A stretch of 64,000 nt of DNA from an uncultured Lachnospiraceae bacterium (GTDB lineage Bacteria > Bacillota > Clostridia > Lachnospirales > Lachnospiraceae), in the NCBI GenBank assembly GCA_910588865.1, contig CAJUSJ010000007.1, forward strand, positions 1 to 64,000, written 5' to 3'. The stretch's first letter is position 1. The number at the start of each line of letters is the position of its first letter. The notes beneath the pieces were generated by a model. That model had not been told where the DNA came from, did not search any database, and saw only the letters and a list, made by a program, of their open reading frames with translations. Shown here piece after piece: positions 33,177-41,873 of this stretch. The position numbers were made by a program, and so were the translations under genes.

Positions 33177-33214
33177 AAGCACGACTGAACCTGAAAATTC
33201 AGCCGTGCTTTTTT
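33177..33214 (+). terminator. Rho-independent terminator
   Basis: AAGCACGACTGAA (33177-33189) pairs with TTCAGCCGTGCTT (33198-33210) followed by four more T. Confidence 0.85.
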
Positions 33215-33216
33215 AT

Positions 33217-33384
33217 GTACACGGGGCGGAGAGGAGTATGGCCGCTAAAGCGGCCCCGCCCCGGCACGGCGAGTAGGGAAAGAGCCTCCCCTACTCGATT
33301 GTACACGGGGCGGAAAGGAAATGTGGCCGTTTGCGCGGCCCCGCCCCGGCACGGCGAGTGGGGGAATGGCTTCCCCTGCTTGAT
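33217..33384. repeat. 84-bp palindromic repeat, two tandem copies
   Basis: Unit 1 (33217-33300) and unit 2 (33301-33384) both begin GTACACGGGGCGG and end in CTTGATT/CTCGATT. Each holds two hairpins: CGGGGCGG with CCGCCCCG, and CGAGTAGGGGA-type with its complement. A partial third copy is at 38107. Resembles REP/BIME-type families. Confidence 0.8.
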
Positions 33385-33477
33385 TTGTGTATAAATTTAC
33401 AAATCGGTAAAGACTTTGGAGTATGGCCTGGGTTATAATGAGTTACACGGATGAACAAACAGGAGGCCGGTGAGAAA

Positions 33478-34170
33478 ATGAAGTATAAGATACTGGTCAT
33501 TGAGGATGATAGGGATATTTCCAATTTAATCTGCATGAATCTGGAAACGGCGGGGTATGAGACGGCGGCTGTGTATGACGGAAATGAAGCGGCAAAGCGT
33601 GTCAGGGAAGACTCTGATTATGATCTGGCGCTGGTGGATCTGATGCTGCCGGGGAGGGACGGGTTTTCTCTCATCGGGCCCTTGACAGAGCGCCGGATTC
33701 CTGTGCTGTGTCTGACGGCCAGGGGCGATGTGGACAGCAAGGTGCGGGGACTTAAGATGGGGGCTGAGGATTATATGGTGAAGCCTTTCGAGATCCTGGA
33801 ACTGCTGGTTCGTGTTGAGAAGATTCTTGGGAGGACGGGGAAGAAAAATGCCCTCCTCACCTTCCGGCAGCTGAAAGTGGATATGGGGAGCAGAAGGGTC
33901 TGGGAGGGAGAGGCGGAGGTGGGTTTAAAGCCCATGGAATTCCGTCTGCTGACCGTTTTCCTGAAAAACCGCAATATCATGCTGCCTCGGGACCGCCTTC
34001 TGGATCTGGTGTGGGGAGAAGATTTTCTAGGGGAGTCCCGGACCGTGGACGTCCATGTGGCGAAGCTGAGGAAAAAGCTGAAGTCCTGTGAGGCCATTGT
34101 CACGGTGCCCAGGGGAGGCTACCTGTTTGAGGATGACCAGGCGGTGCGGGAGGAGCGAAAAAGGTCATGA
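33478..34170 (+). CDS. OmpR-family response regulator
   Basis: 230 residues from ATG 33478, with GGAGG eleven bases upstream; an earlier in-frame ATG at 33451 lacks a site. Receiver domain with KILVIEDDRD, phosphoacceptor Asp in LALVDLMLPGRDG and Lys in YMVKPFEI; winged helix with LKPMEFRLLTVFLKN and TVPRGGYLFED. Operon with the kinase (ATGA overlap) and a lipoprotein. Confidence 0.95.
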   Translation: MKYKILVIEDDRDISNLICMNLETAGYETAAVYDGNEAAKRVREDSDYDLALVDLMLPGRDGFSLIGPLTERRIPVLCLTARGDVDSKVRGLKMGAEDYMVKPFEILELLVRVEKILGRTGKKNALLTFRQLKVDMGSRRVWEGEAEVGLKPMEFRLLTVFLKNRNIMLPRDRLLDLVWGEDFLGESRTVDVHVAKLRKKLKSCEAIVTVPRGGYLFEDDQAVREERKRS

Positions 34171-35603
34171 GGATAAGGACAAAGATCACAGGACTGGTGG
34201 CGGGGGTGCTGTTGGGGGCGTGCGCGGTTTGCGGGACCTTTGCCGTGAACCAGTACATGAATATCAGTGTGGAGAAGGCGGCTGCTGTTGAGATGGAGAA
34301 GCTGGAGCTGGCGGAGAGAGTGTTCGGCCAGACAGGGACCCGGGAGGAGTTTGAGCGCATGGGGGAGGTGGCCAGGGACGCTTATCTGAAGTATCAGTTT
34401 GAGCGCTGTTATCAGAAGGGGTACGCTCTGCTGAAGGGCCAGGAATGTATAAAGAATATGACGGACTATGAAATATCCGCTCCACAGGCCCTCAAAACTC
34501 CCTACGTGGTTCAGAAACAGGGTGAAAGCTACCTTTTGATCATGAAAAGAGAGCTTCCCTATCCCAGGGGCTTTTGGGTCATGTCGGTGAGGGACATAAC
34601 CTCCACCTGGGCGGAGGGGAGAGCGCAGGCCAAAAACTTTTTAATAGTGTTTCTGTGCGTGTTTGGAGTTTCCATGGGGATCGCGGCCATTGTCACAGGC
34701 CACATTCTGAAGGCTCTGGAAAAATTGCGGGTTCAGGCGGAGCAGATCAGGGAGGGAGATTTCAGCGGAAAGGTAATGCTCACTTCGAGAGATGAACTGA
34801 GAGACCTTTCCGACAGCCTCAACAGCATGTCGGACCAGATCCGGCAGCAGATTGAGGACCTGGAATTGCTTTTGGGGGCCATGGCCCACGAGATGAAGAC
34901 CCCTTTGACAAATATCATGGGGTATGCGGATTCCCTGCTTCATGTGCGGCTGAGCGAGAGGCAGAGGGAACAGTCTTTGGAGGCTATATGCCGCTCAGCG
35001 GGGCGGCTGAACCAGATGTCGGGTAAGCTTTTGCAGCTCATCGGCCTCTATGAGAACCAGGAGATCGAAAACCAGCCCGTGGATCTGGAGGAGCTGATAC
35101 GGCGTGTTTACCAGGAGAAGGAGGAAAAACTCAGTGAAAGGAACATTGATTTTCAGATACTGAGAAGAGACGGCGGGAAAATACGGGGCGGGGCGGAGCC
35201 TGAAGACCAGGAAAAATGGAACATGTCCGTCCGGGGGGATCAGCTGCTTTTAACCAGTCTTTTTGACAATCTGGTTTCCAACAGCCTGAAGGCCGTGGAG
35301 GACGGCGGACAGATTCAGGTGATACTGGACCGGGAGCGGCGGCTGGTCTGTGTCCGGGACAACGGCAGAGGGATTCCGCCTGAGGATCTTCCCCATGTGA
35401 CGAAAGCATTTTATATGGTGGACAAATCCAGAAGCCGCAGGCAGCAGGGCTCCGGGCTGGGGCTGGCGCTGGCGGATCGGATCGTAAAAGCCCACGGCGG
35501 GAAGATGAAGATCGAAAGCCGCCCGGGTGAGGGGACGGAAGTGTTGGTGGTGTTTGGAGCGTTTTTCAGGAGGGATGGAAATGATGAAGAGACAAGAAGG
35601 TAA
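34167..35603 (+). CDS. Membrane sensor histidine kinase
   Basis: 478 residues. TM1 about 8-28, an extracellular sensor of about 120 residues, TM2 about 153-175, HAMP about 176-230, HisKA with phosphoacceptor His in LGAMAHEMKTPLTNIMGYAD (about 241), and an ATPase domain with NLVSNSLKAVEDGG, VRDNGRGIPPEDL and GSGLGLALADRI. It is a classical OmpR-type partner for the preceding regulator. The third gene encodes a lipoprotein whose start lies inside this gene's 3' end, suggesting the lipoprotein modulates or depends on the sensor. Confidence 0.95.
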   Translation: MRIRTKITGLVAGVLLGACAVCGTFAVNQYMNISVEKAAAVEMEKLELAERVFGQTGTREEFERMGEVARDAYLKYQFERCYQKGYALLKGQECIKNMTDYEISAPQALKTPYVVQKQGESYLLIMKRELPYPRGFWVMSVRDITSTWAEGRAQAKNFLIVFLCVFGVSMGIAAIVTGHILKALEKLRVQAEQIREGDFSGKVMLTSRDELRDLSDSLNSMSDQIRQQIEDLELLLGAMAHEMKTPLTNIMGYADSLLHVRLSERQREQSLEAICRSAGRLNQMSGKLLQLIGLYENQEIENQPVDLEELIRRVYQEKEEKLSERNIDFQILRRDGGKIRGGAEPEDQEKWNMSVRGDQLLLTSLFDNLVSNSLKAVEDGGQIQVILDRERRLVCVRDNGRGIPPEDLPHVTKAFYMVDKSRSRRQQGSGLGLALADRIVKAHGGKMKIESRPGEGTEVLVVFGAFFRRDGNDEETRR

Positions 35604-37020
35604 AAAAGAAAAAAGGGCCATGGCGGCGGCTGTGGTTTTTGGCGGTATGGTGGTTCTGGCCGGATGTGTGAGGCAGACGGACGTCCCCATTGTGTCGGAG
35701 AAGACAGAAAGTCATCAGGAAAGTCTGGAGGAAAAAGAGACTGGGGAAGGACAGGGATCGGAGACAGGGAAACAGGAGGGGGAGGAACAGGAAGGCCAAG
35801 AGAAAGGGCTTATTAGAGAGCAGGCGGAAGTGCCGGAGAGATACAGGGTAAGCGTTAAAGGGGAGGATGTGACCGTAACGGCTGACGTGGAGGTGGGAGT
35901 GCCGGAGGTGGACAGGGTCTGCCTGAAAGATGTAGAGTATTCTCCCTACACGGATCAGGAGCTGAGTCAGATCAGCAAAGTTTTAGGGGAGGAGCTGGGA
36001 CTCGCACGGTGGACCGGCGATGTTCAGAACGCTATGGCAAGCGGTGATCCGGGGAATTCTGAGGACAATTCTGAGGGCAATTCCGTCATATACCTGTCGG
36101 CCGCGGATTTGGCGTACTCCCTGGACTTAAGGGCGGGGGACGGTCAGACGACGCCTGTGGTATGGCTTACCGCCACCGATGTCTCTGACGGAATCGGCGG
36201 TGCGGGGGATCCTGACGATCTGTCGGCCTGTCCTATGACAGAGGCGGAGATGGCACAGGTTCAGGCCGTGCTGGAGAACAAGGCGGAACAGCTGCTTAAA
36301 AAGATGGGTCTGGAAGACTTTTGTCTGGAAAGGGCCAGGTGGAGACAGCTTTCTGTCAGTGAAAATTATTCCTGGACTCTGTCGGGACAGTATGGGGTCC
36401 GGCTGTACTATGGACGGAAGATCGGCCATATGCCCCTTGTGAACAGCGGGCTGGGAACAGGGGCTTTGGAGCCGGACTGCCGGTATGTGGAGTTTTTGTA
36501 CAGAGAAGACGGAACTTTGCTGACCGTGAAAAATATCGGACGGGAAAAGATTATGGACTCCCCGGAATACGCGGATTCCTTAATTTCGTTTTCTTCTGCC
36601 AGCGGGATATTTGAGCAGTGTATGAGGACGCTGAAAGTGGACTGGGACTCAGAGGCAAAACCGGCGGCGGAGGCAAGGCTGGAACCTGATTTGGGCCCGG
36701 TTCTGACTGAGGGGCCTGGGGACAGCGGCTCGGGAAAAAAGCCTCATGTCTATGTTGCGGTTACGGATGTGGACCTGGCTTATTGCCTGAAGTATGATGA
36801 AGGGAATGGTGATGTACCGCGGACAGAGGGCCAAAAGGGAAAACTGGCCCCTGTGTGGGTGTTCTACGGGACAGCGGAGCGGGGGTATCAGAATCCCGAC
36901 GGAACGAAAGCCGGGATTTTAGGGGAACCTTTAAGCGGGGGAACGAAAATGCTGCTTCTCGCTGTTGGCGGGGAGGATGGGACTGTTTATGGGGGAATTT
37001 CGGAGCTTGCGGCTAGATAA
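35581..37020 (+). CDS. Lipoprotein linked to a two-component system
   Basis: 479 residues from ATG 35581, with AGGAGGG six bases upstream; the start overlaps the kinase gene by 23 bases. The signal VVFGGMVVLAGC gives a lipidated Cys, followed by a Glu/Gln-rich linker (about 40-80). The body begins RYRVSVKGEDVTVTADVEVG and contains EYSPYTDQELSQISKVL, which reminds me of a DUF6034-type lipoprotein, though I hold that loosely. Likely role: extracytoplasmic partner or output of the sensor kinase. Confidence 0.75.
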   Translation: MMKRQEGKKEKRAMAAAVVFGGMVVLAGCVRQTDVPIVSEKTESHQESLEEKETGEGQGSETGKQEGEEQEGQEKGLIREQAEVPERYRVSVKGEDVTVTADVEVGVPEVDRVCLKDVEYSPYTDQELSQISKVLGEELGLARWTGDVQNAMASGDPGNSEDNSEGNSVIYLSAADLAYSLDLRAGDGQTTPVVWLTATDVSDGIGGAGDPDDLSACPMTEAEMAQVQAVLENKAEQLLKKMGLEDFCLERARWRQLSVSENYSWTLSGQYGVRLYYGRKIGHMPLVNSGLGTGALEPDCRYVEFLYREDGTLLTVKNIGREKIMDSPEYADSLISFSSASGIFEQCMRTLKVDWDSEAKPAAEARLEPDLGPVLTEGPGDSGSGKKPHVYVAVTDVDLAYCLKYDEGNGDVPRTEGQKGKLAPVWVFYGTAERGYQNPDGTKAGILGEPLSGGTKMLLLAVGGEDGTVYGGISELAAR

Positions 37021-37045
37021 GTATCTTATTCCATTGAGATTTGAA

Positions 37046-37074
37046 TTGAATTTGATATAAAAAAATGATATGAT
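37046..37074 (+). promoter_or_regulatory. Promoter of the second Rpn-like gene
   Basis: TTGAAT (37046-37051), 17 bases, TATGAT (37069-37074), 29 bases before the ATG. Confidence 0.6.
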
Positions 37075-37102
37075 AAAGATACAAACAGGAAGGAAATAAG
37101 AT

Positions 37103-38020
37103 ATGGCAAATGTATATGACGGGGCGTTCCGGACAATCCTGAATGACTGCCGGAAACTGATTATCCCTGTAATCAATGAGATTTTCGGGGAAACATATAC
37201 AGGAGAGGAAGAAATCCGTTTTTTCCCCAACGAACATTTTTTAGATCAGCAGGACGAGGCAGATAAAGAACGGATTACGGACACGAATTTTACGGTTTTC
37301 GGAAAAACACCGAAGAAATACCATGTTGAGTGTGAGAGCAGTCTGCCGGATGGTAAAATCACCATAAGGCTTTTTGAATATGACGCGCAGATAGCCCTTG
37401 ATGAGGGAGAGGTTACAGAGGAAACACTGACGGTGACATTTCCCAATACAGCGGTTCTGTACCTTCGGACTTACAAAAAAACACCGGACAAAATGAAATA
37501 TGTGCTTGTCACACCGGGAGGAACGGTTCAGTATGACGTGCCGATTATGAAGGTACAGACATATTCACTGGATGATATTTTTGAAAAAGGTCTGCTGATG
37601 CTGATTCCGTTTTATATTTTTTCACATGAGAAGGATTTGCCAGAGTATAATAGTAACGAGCAGAAACTGGCGGAATTGAAGGCAGAGTATCAGGAAATTT
37701 TAGAAAGGCTTGACAAATTGGAGCGGCAGGGAGTGATTGGGGCCTTTGACAAACGGACGATTATTGATTTATCCGGCGATGTGATTCATGAAATCGCGCG
37801 GAAGTATAAAAATGTGCGGAAAGGCGTAGGTGATATGATGAGAGGCAAGTTGATTGAAACAAGTGCAAGGAGACTAAAAAACGAAGCAGTAAATGAAACA
37901 AAGAGGAATACCGCGCTTAGAATGCTGAAACGAGGGAAATTGACAATCGAGGAGATCGCGGAAGATTCAGGTCTTAGTGTCGCGGAAGTGGAACAGCTTG
38001 CGGGACTTCAGACAGTGTAG
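37103..38020 (+). CDS. Rpn-like PD-(D/E)XK family protein
   Basis: 305 residues; AGGAAGGAA precedes the ATG. The N-terminal domain has YDGAFRTILNDCRKLIIPVI, then the nuclease-like core KYHVECESSLPDGKITIRLF followed by EYDAQIAL, matching the E-x-K/D pattern of Rpn/PDDEXK transposase-like proteins. The C-terminal region ends LKRGKLTIEEIAEDSGLSVA, a motif often found at the tail of this family in Lachnospiraceae. Distinct from the Rpn gene at 15896. Free-standing gene with its own promoter and terminator. Confidence 0.75.
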   Translation: MANVYDGAFRTILNDCRKLIIPVINEIFGETYTGEEEIRFFPNEHFLDQQDEADKERITDTNFTVFGKTPKKYHVECESSLPDGKITIRLFEYDAQIALDEGEVTEETLTVTFPNTAVLYLRTYKKTPDKMKYVLVTPGGTVQYDVPIMKVQTYSLDDIFEKGLLMLIPFYIFSHEKDLPEYNSNEQKLAELKAEYQEILERLDKLERQGVIGAFDKRTIIDLSGDVIHEIARKYKNVRKGVGDMMRGKLIETSARRLKNEAVNETKRNTALRMLKRGKLTIEEIAEDSGLSVAEVEQLAGLQTV

Positions 38021-38060
38021 GGCAGCAAAGCAAAATAAAAATTTTATATTGTAGCCATAA

Positions 38061-38105
38061 AGCAGGGAAATAACGGATGATTCGGATTTGTTTCTCTGCT
38101 TTTTT
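38061..38105 (+). terminator. Rho-independent terminator
   Basis: AGCAGGGAAA (38061-38070) pairs with TTTCTCTGCT (38091-38100), followed by five T. Confidence 0.8.
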
Positions 38106-38106
38106 A

Positions 38107-38167
38107 TCCGCTAAAGCGGCCCCGCCCCGGTACGGCGAGAAGGGGAAAGGGCCTCCCCTGCTTGATT
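38107..38167. repeat. Partial third copy of the 84-bp palindromic repeat
   Basis: From CCGCTAAAGCGGCCCCGCC to CCCTGCTTGATT the sequence follows units 1 and 2 at 33217-33384 but lacks their first 20 or so bases, including the left arm of the first hairpin. Confidence 0.7.
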
Positions 38168-38254
38168 GGCATTTTTCAGAAATTAATGGATATGGAAGTG
38201 CCAATAAGTCCGTGTCTTTTTAAAATGTCAGAGCTGTAGCGGCTTCCGTTTTTA

Positions 38255-38284
38255 TTGTCAGGTCTGTACAGATTGTGGTAGAAT
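38255..38284 (+). promoter_or_regulatory. Promoter of the MATE leader
   Basis: TTGTCA (38255-38260), 18 bases, TAGAAT (38279-38284). The predicted transcript start, about 38290, coincides with the first base of the leader's closing stem. Confidence 0.6.
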
Positions 38285-38289
38285 AGGCA

Positions 38290-38412
38290 GCAGGTGGGGA
38301 GGTTTATTCCCGTGAAGGCAATGGCCGAAGGCGCTGTGAGGCAATGACTCATGTGCGGTGCTGTCCGGGATGGGAACCTCCTGCATGATCAAAGGATAAG
38401 CTCATCAGGAGG
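38290..38412 (+). ncRNA. Riboswitch-like leader of the MATE gene
   Basis: GCAGG (38290-38294) plus AGGTT (38300-38304) can pair with AACCTCCTGC (38375-38384), closing a domain of about 95 bases with internal GGCCGAAGG-type loops. The same CCTCCTG (38377-38383) can instead pair perfectly with CAGGAGG (38406-38412), which contains the ribosome-binding site of the MATE gene. These two exclusive pairings are the logic of a translational riboswitch. I could not fit it to the FMN, cobalamin, TPP, guanidine-I, fluoride or manganese consensus from memory. Confidence 0.55.
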
Positions 38413-38420
38413 AAAACGCT

Positions 38421-39791
38421 GTGAAGGAAAATGTCAATAAGGAAGTCTTCGAGGTGATGCCTGTTCCAAAGGCTCTGGCCACTTTGGCGGTTCCCACCAT
38501 CATCGGCCAGCTGGTTGTGCTGATCTACAGTCTGGCAGATACTTTTTATATCGGAAGAACCAATAATCCGCTGATGGTGGCGGGAGCTTCTCTGATTTTG
38601 CCGGTATACAACATCTGTATCTCCATCGCGGGCCTGGCGGGGGTGGGCGGGGGAACCCTGATCTCCCGGCTGTTGGGGGCGGGAAAGGAGGGGGAGGCCG
38701 GAAAGGTTTCTTCTTTCAGCTTTTATCTGTCCATAGGGTTGTCTGTGCTGTTCTCCGCGGGGGTGGCTGTCTTTATGGACCCTCTTCTGGGGATTTTGGG
38801 AGCCAGCGGGGATACTCATGTATATGCCAGGCAGTATGCTTTCTGCGTTATCGTCCTGGGGGCGCTGCCTACGGTTATGTCTGTGACGCTGTCCAATCTG
38901 CTTCGGTCTGTAAGCTGCGCGAAGCAGGCGGGTTTTGGGGTTTCCATGGGCGGGGTCATCAATATTTTTCTGGACCCGCTTTTTATGTTTGTGCTGTTTC
39001 CCTCCGGGATGGAGACGGCGGCGGCAGGAATCGCCACCATGTGTTCCAATATCATCGTGTGCGTCTATTATCTGGCGGTTCTCAAAAAGATGAAGGGCGG
39101 GACGGTTCTCACTCTCTCTCCGGCCGCGGGCGTACCGGGGAGGAAAGAGATTGTCTCTATATTTTCTGTAGGGATTCCGGCGGCTCTGGCCACACTTTTG
39201 TTTGACCTGGCTTATGTGGTCATCGACAAGCTGGCTGCCGGTTACGGGGACATTCCCCTGGCGGCTGTGGGAATCGTGCTGAAGGCAGAGCGGCTGCCTC
39301 TCAATGTGGGGATCGGACTCTGTCAGGCCATGATACCCATTGCTGCCTACAATTACTCTTCCGGGAATCATGGGCGCATGAAGCAGGTGGTCAGCTTTTC
39401 CAGGATAGTGGGGCTGATGATCGGGGCGGCCAGTATTGTCATGTATGAGATTTTTGCCAGGCAAATACTCCGCTTTTTTATCAATGATCCCCAGACGGTT
39501 GTGATCGGAGCCAATTTTCTGAGGATTCGCTGCCTGGCCACGCCTTTTATGTTTATGTGTTTCCATCTGGTCAATTTGTTTCAGGCAGTGGGAAAGGGCG
39601 GGAAAGCCCTGTTTCTGGCAGTTGTGCGGTGGGCTGTGTTTAATATTCCCATGCTGTTTATGTTTAATCTGGCGTTTGGAATGTATGGTATCGTCTGTAC
39701 CCAGATCGTGGCGGACGTCTGTACGGTGGCGGTGTCCTTTTACGTGTATCGGCGGTTTTTGGGCACCATGGCAAAGGCCGCGGCGGAGTGA
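38421..39791 (+). CDS. MATE-family efflux transporter
   Basis: 456 residues from GTG 38421, with AGGAGGA seven bases upstream. Twelve hydrophobic segments in two halves; N-terminal PKALATLAVPTIIGQLVVLI and YSLADTFYIGR are typical of MATE exporters, as is the second-half start FSVGIPAALATLLFDLAYVV. Such proteins export cationic drugs or metabolites using Na+ or H+ gradients. Its leader has riboswitch-like features, so the inducing ligand may be the exported compound. Confidence 0.93.
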   Translation: MKENVNKEVFEVMPVPKALATLAVPTIIGQLVVLIYSLADTFYIGRTNNPLMVAGASLILPVYNICISIAGLAGVGGGTLISRLLGAGKEGEAGKVSSFSFYLSIGLSVLFSAGVAVFMDPLLGILGASGDTHVYARQYAFCVIVLGALPTVMSVTLSNLLRSVSCAKQAGFGVSMGGVINIFLDPLFMFVLFPSGMETAAAGIATMCSNIIVCVYYLAVLKKMKGGTVLTLSPAAGVPGRKEIVSIFSVGIPAALATLLFDLAYVVIDKLAAGYGDIPLAAVGIVLKAERLPLNVGIGLCQAMIPIAAYNYSSGNHGRMKQVVSFSRIVGLMIGAASIVMYEIFARQILRFFINDPQTVVIGANFLRIRCLATPFMFMCFHLVNLFQAVGKGGKALFLAVVRWAVFNIPMLFMFNLAFGMYGIVCTQIVADVCTVAVSFYVYRRFLGTMAKAAAE

Positions 39792-39863
39792 CAGCAAGGA
39801 GTTGGCGGAAAATTCCGGCGGGGCTGATTTTTGGGAAAAAATTGAATTGGAAGGGGATTTAGG

Positions 39864-40730
39864 ATGGGGAATGTGTGGATTGTCATATTTCTGATTTTGT
39901 TTGGTTTTCGAGTGTCGTCTCTGGAGCCGTCCATGCCGTCTTATGAAAGTCAGCAGGAGGATGAGGCTTTATCCCACAGGGATGGCTATTACTTTACCAC
40001 CACAGTTCGAGGGAGACTTAGGGAGGACATGCCGGAGTTTTCTTTTGACGTGGAAGCGAGATTCAATGAGGAAAATTCCTGTTACCAGATCAGGTCTGTC
40101 ACCGTGCGGCAGGAGGAAAAGACTCTGCAGGTCATCTCTGTGCCGGAGCTGTCACTGTTCGGGGAGACTGCTGTGTGGTCTGACCAGGAGGAATACATGG
40201 GCCTGGAGCTGGAGGATTTGAATTTCGATGGGTATAAGGATATCCGTCTTTTTGACACAGCCAATGGAAATTACCTGCTGGAATGGATTTATCTGGTGTG
40301 GAACCCGGAGACGGAGCGGTTTGACCACGACGCCAGACTAAATGAGATACCTCTGGCCAGTTTTGACCAGGAGGATCAGCTGATCTACGGCATGGAGAGA
40401 GGTGGGGCTATGCGTCATTACTTTAAGACCTATCAGTATCTGGAAGGGGAGCCGGTGAAGATCCGGGAGGAGCATAGTGTCTTCCTGACAGAGACGGACC
40501 CGGAAGTCGTAAGACGTTGTCTTAGCGGGGCCGCCGGGGACAGGAAGATTGAGGCTGGGGAAGCGGTGGAAATCTGCCGTGAGACGGTGTGGGAACGGAA
40601 TCCGGATACCGGAGAGATGGAACAGACTCAGGACATTTTTCGATTCTTCCTGGTTTCCTCGAATGATGAGGATGGAGTGCTGACGGTGGAGGCGGATTCG
40701 GAGATGGGGAGGCTTTTGAGCGAATATTAA
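39864..40730 (+). CDS. Secreted or membrane-anchored orphan protein
   Basis: 288 residues with a short N-terminal hydrophobic segment (VWIVIFLILFGFRV) acting as signal or anchor. A central DLNFDGYKDIRLFDTANGNY (about 115-134) resembles the DxNxDG loops of XAC2610-like or FG-GAP proteins; a similar loop is in the lipoprotein at 31931. No enzyme motif. It lies 72 bases after the MATE gene and may share its transcript. Function unknown. Confidence 0.65.
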   Translation: MGNVWIVIFLILFGFRVSSLEPSMPSYESQQEDEALSHRDGYYFTTTVRGRLREDMPEFSFDVEARFNEENSCYQIRSVTVRQEEKTLQVISVPELSLFGETAVWSDQEEYMGLELEDLNFDGYKDIRLFDTANGNYLLEWIYLVWNPETERFDHDARLNEIPLASFDQEDQLIYGMERGGAMRHYFKTYQYLEGEPVKIREEHSVFLTETDPEVVRRCLSGAAGDRKIEAGEAVEICRETVWERNPDTGEMEQTQDIFRFFLVSSNDEDGVLTVEADSEMGRLLSEY

Positions 40731-40820
40731 TTTACTCCCTTTTCGGAAATGTACATTGCGGGCAGCAGGCAAATATTTTATAATCAAATATATAAATTGG
40801 TGTTTAAAGGTGATAACCCT

Positions 40821-41237
40821 ATGAAAAAAATAAGTTCAGAAGCCGAAAAAATAATGATTGAACGTTTTGGAAAAGATACAGTTATCGCATTGGCAACCGT
40901 AGAAAAGGAAGTGCCTTACGTGCGGTATGTAAATGCCTATTATGAGAATGGCGCGTTTTATATCATTACATATGCTCTTTCAAATAAAATGAAACATATT
41001 GAAAATAATCCCGCTGTCGCGATAGCCGGTGATTGGTTTACAGCACATGGAAAGGGCGTCAATTTAGGTTATTTTGGGAGAGAGGAAAATCATTTGATCG
41101 CGGAGAAACTGAAAAATGTCTTTGCTCAATGGATTGATAATGGACATAATAATTTTGATGATGAAAACACTATAATTTTATGTGTGGAATTAACAGACGG
41201 GTTGTTATTTTCACATGGAACCAAATATGAGTTTTAG
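40821..41237 (+). CDS. Pyridoxamine-5'-phosphate-oxidase-like flavoprotein
   Basis: 138 residues from ATG 40821, with AAAGGTGAT upstream. The FMN-binding split-barrel pattern is visible: DTVIALATVEKEVPYVRYVN, then GAFYIITYALSNKMKHIENN and PAVAIAGDWF. Members reduce or bind flavins, haem or F420 in the cytoplasm. Followed after 17 bases by a flavodoxin-like gene, so the two form a small redox operon. Codon and base composition are more AT-rich than neighbours, which may mean recent transfer. Confidence 0.85.
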   Translation: MKKISSEAEKIMIERFGKDTVIALATVEKEVPYVRYVNAYYENGAFYIITYALSNKMKHIENNPAVAIAGDWFTAHGKGVNLGYFGREENHLIAEKLKNVFAQWIDNGHNNFDDENTIILCVELTDGLLFSHGTKYEF

Positions 41238-41254
41238 ACAGGAGGAGCGTTTTT

Positions 41255-41704
41255 ATGAAATCTATCATCATTTATGAATCCACCCATCATGGAAACACAA
41301 AAAGGCTTGTGGATGCCATTGCGGCAAAATATAACGTAGAAACTTTCAGCATTGAAAACGCGCGATCCATAGACCTGTCGGGCTATGATATGATCGGCCT
41401 TGCCGCGGGGATTGCTTTTGGAAAGTTCTACAAGCGTATGGAGAAATTTGCCGCAAAAATTTCGTCAGGCAATCGAGTGTTTCTTCTCTATACCTGCGGG
41501 AATCCAAGCAGTGGGTATGTGAAGAGCATTACCAGAACTCTTGAATCAAATGGAGCGGAGGTGGTAGGAAATTATGGCTGCAAGGGCTATGATACCTATG
41601 GCCCGTTCAAATTGGTCGGCGGTATTGCCAAAGGTCATCCGACCGAAGAAGAGATTATTGGCGCTGTAGCGTTTTACGATAAGATAAGTGGGGGAGTCCT
41701 GTGA
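41255..41704 (+). CDS. Flavodoxin-domain protein
   Basis: 149 residues with GGAGG seven bases before the ATG. N-terminal SIIIYESTHHGNTKRLVDAI is the FMN phosphate loop; later LLYTCGNPSS and GNYGCKGYDTYGPF fit a flavodoxin fold. It probably shuttles electrons in the cytoplasm, perhaps with the split-barrel protein encoded just upstream. Confidence 0.85.
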   Translation: MKSIIIYESTHHGNTKRLVDAIAAKYNVETFSIENARSIDLSGYDMIGLAAGIAFGKFYKRMEKFAAKISSGNRVFLLYTCGNPSSGYVKSITRTLESNGAEVVGNYGCKGYDTYGPFKLVGGIAKGHPTEEEIIGAVAFYDKISGGVL

Positions 41705-41755
41705 TTGATACAATATAACGAAGTCAATCAGGAGAGAAAACAGGTTTACAATATC

Positions 41756-41803
41756 CTTGTGAGGGTCATCGTCAGGGACATTGTGAGGGACATCGTGAGG
41801 GAC
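41756..41803 (+). repeat. 12-bp tandem repeat, four copies
   Basis: Units CTTGTGAGGGTC, ATCGTCAGGGAC, ATTGTGAGGGAC and ATCGTGAGGGAC lie head to tail between the flavodoxin and AAA/DUF4143 genes. The period is a multiple of three, but no gene is supported over it. Confidence 0.75.
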
Positions 41804-41873
41804 AGTTCCCCCAGGTCCGGCTGTGGCTGCCATAAAACCTACGACGCTGGAAAGGAAGGTCTTAAGACATAAT

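Noticed and set aside
33217..33384. Possible CRISPR array
   Set aside because: The repeated unit is the whole 84 bp without variable spacers, only two copies, and no cas gene is near.
38349..39797. Long minus-strand frame opposite the MATE gene
   Set aside because: His/Gln/Arg-rich shadow of a membrane protein.
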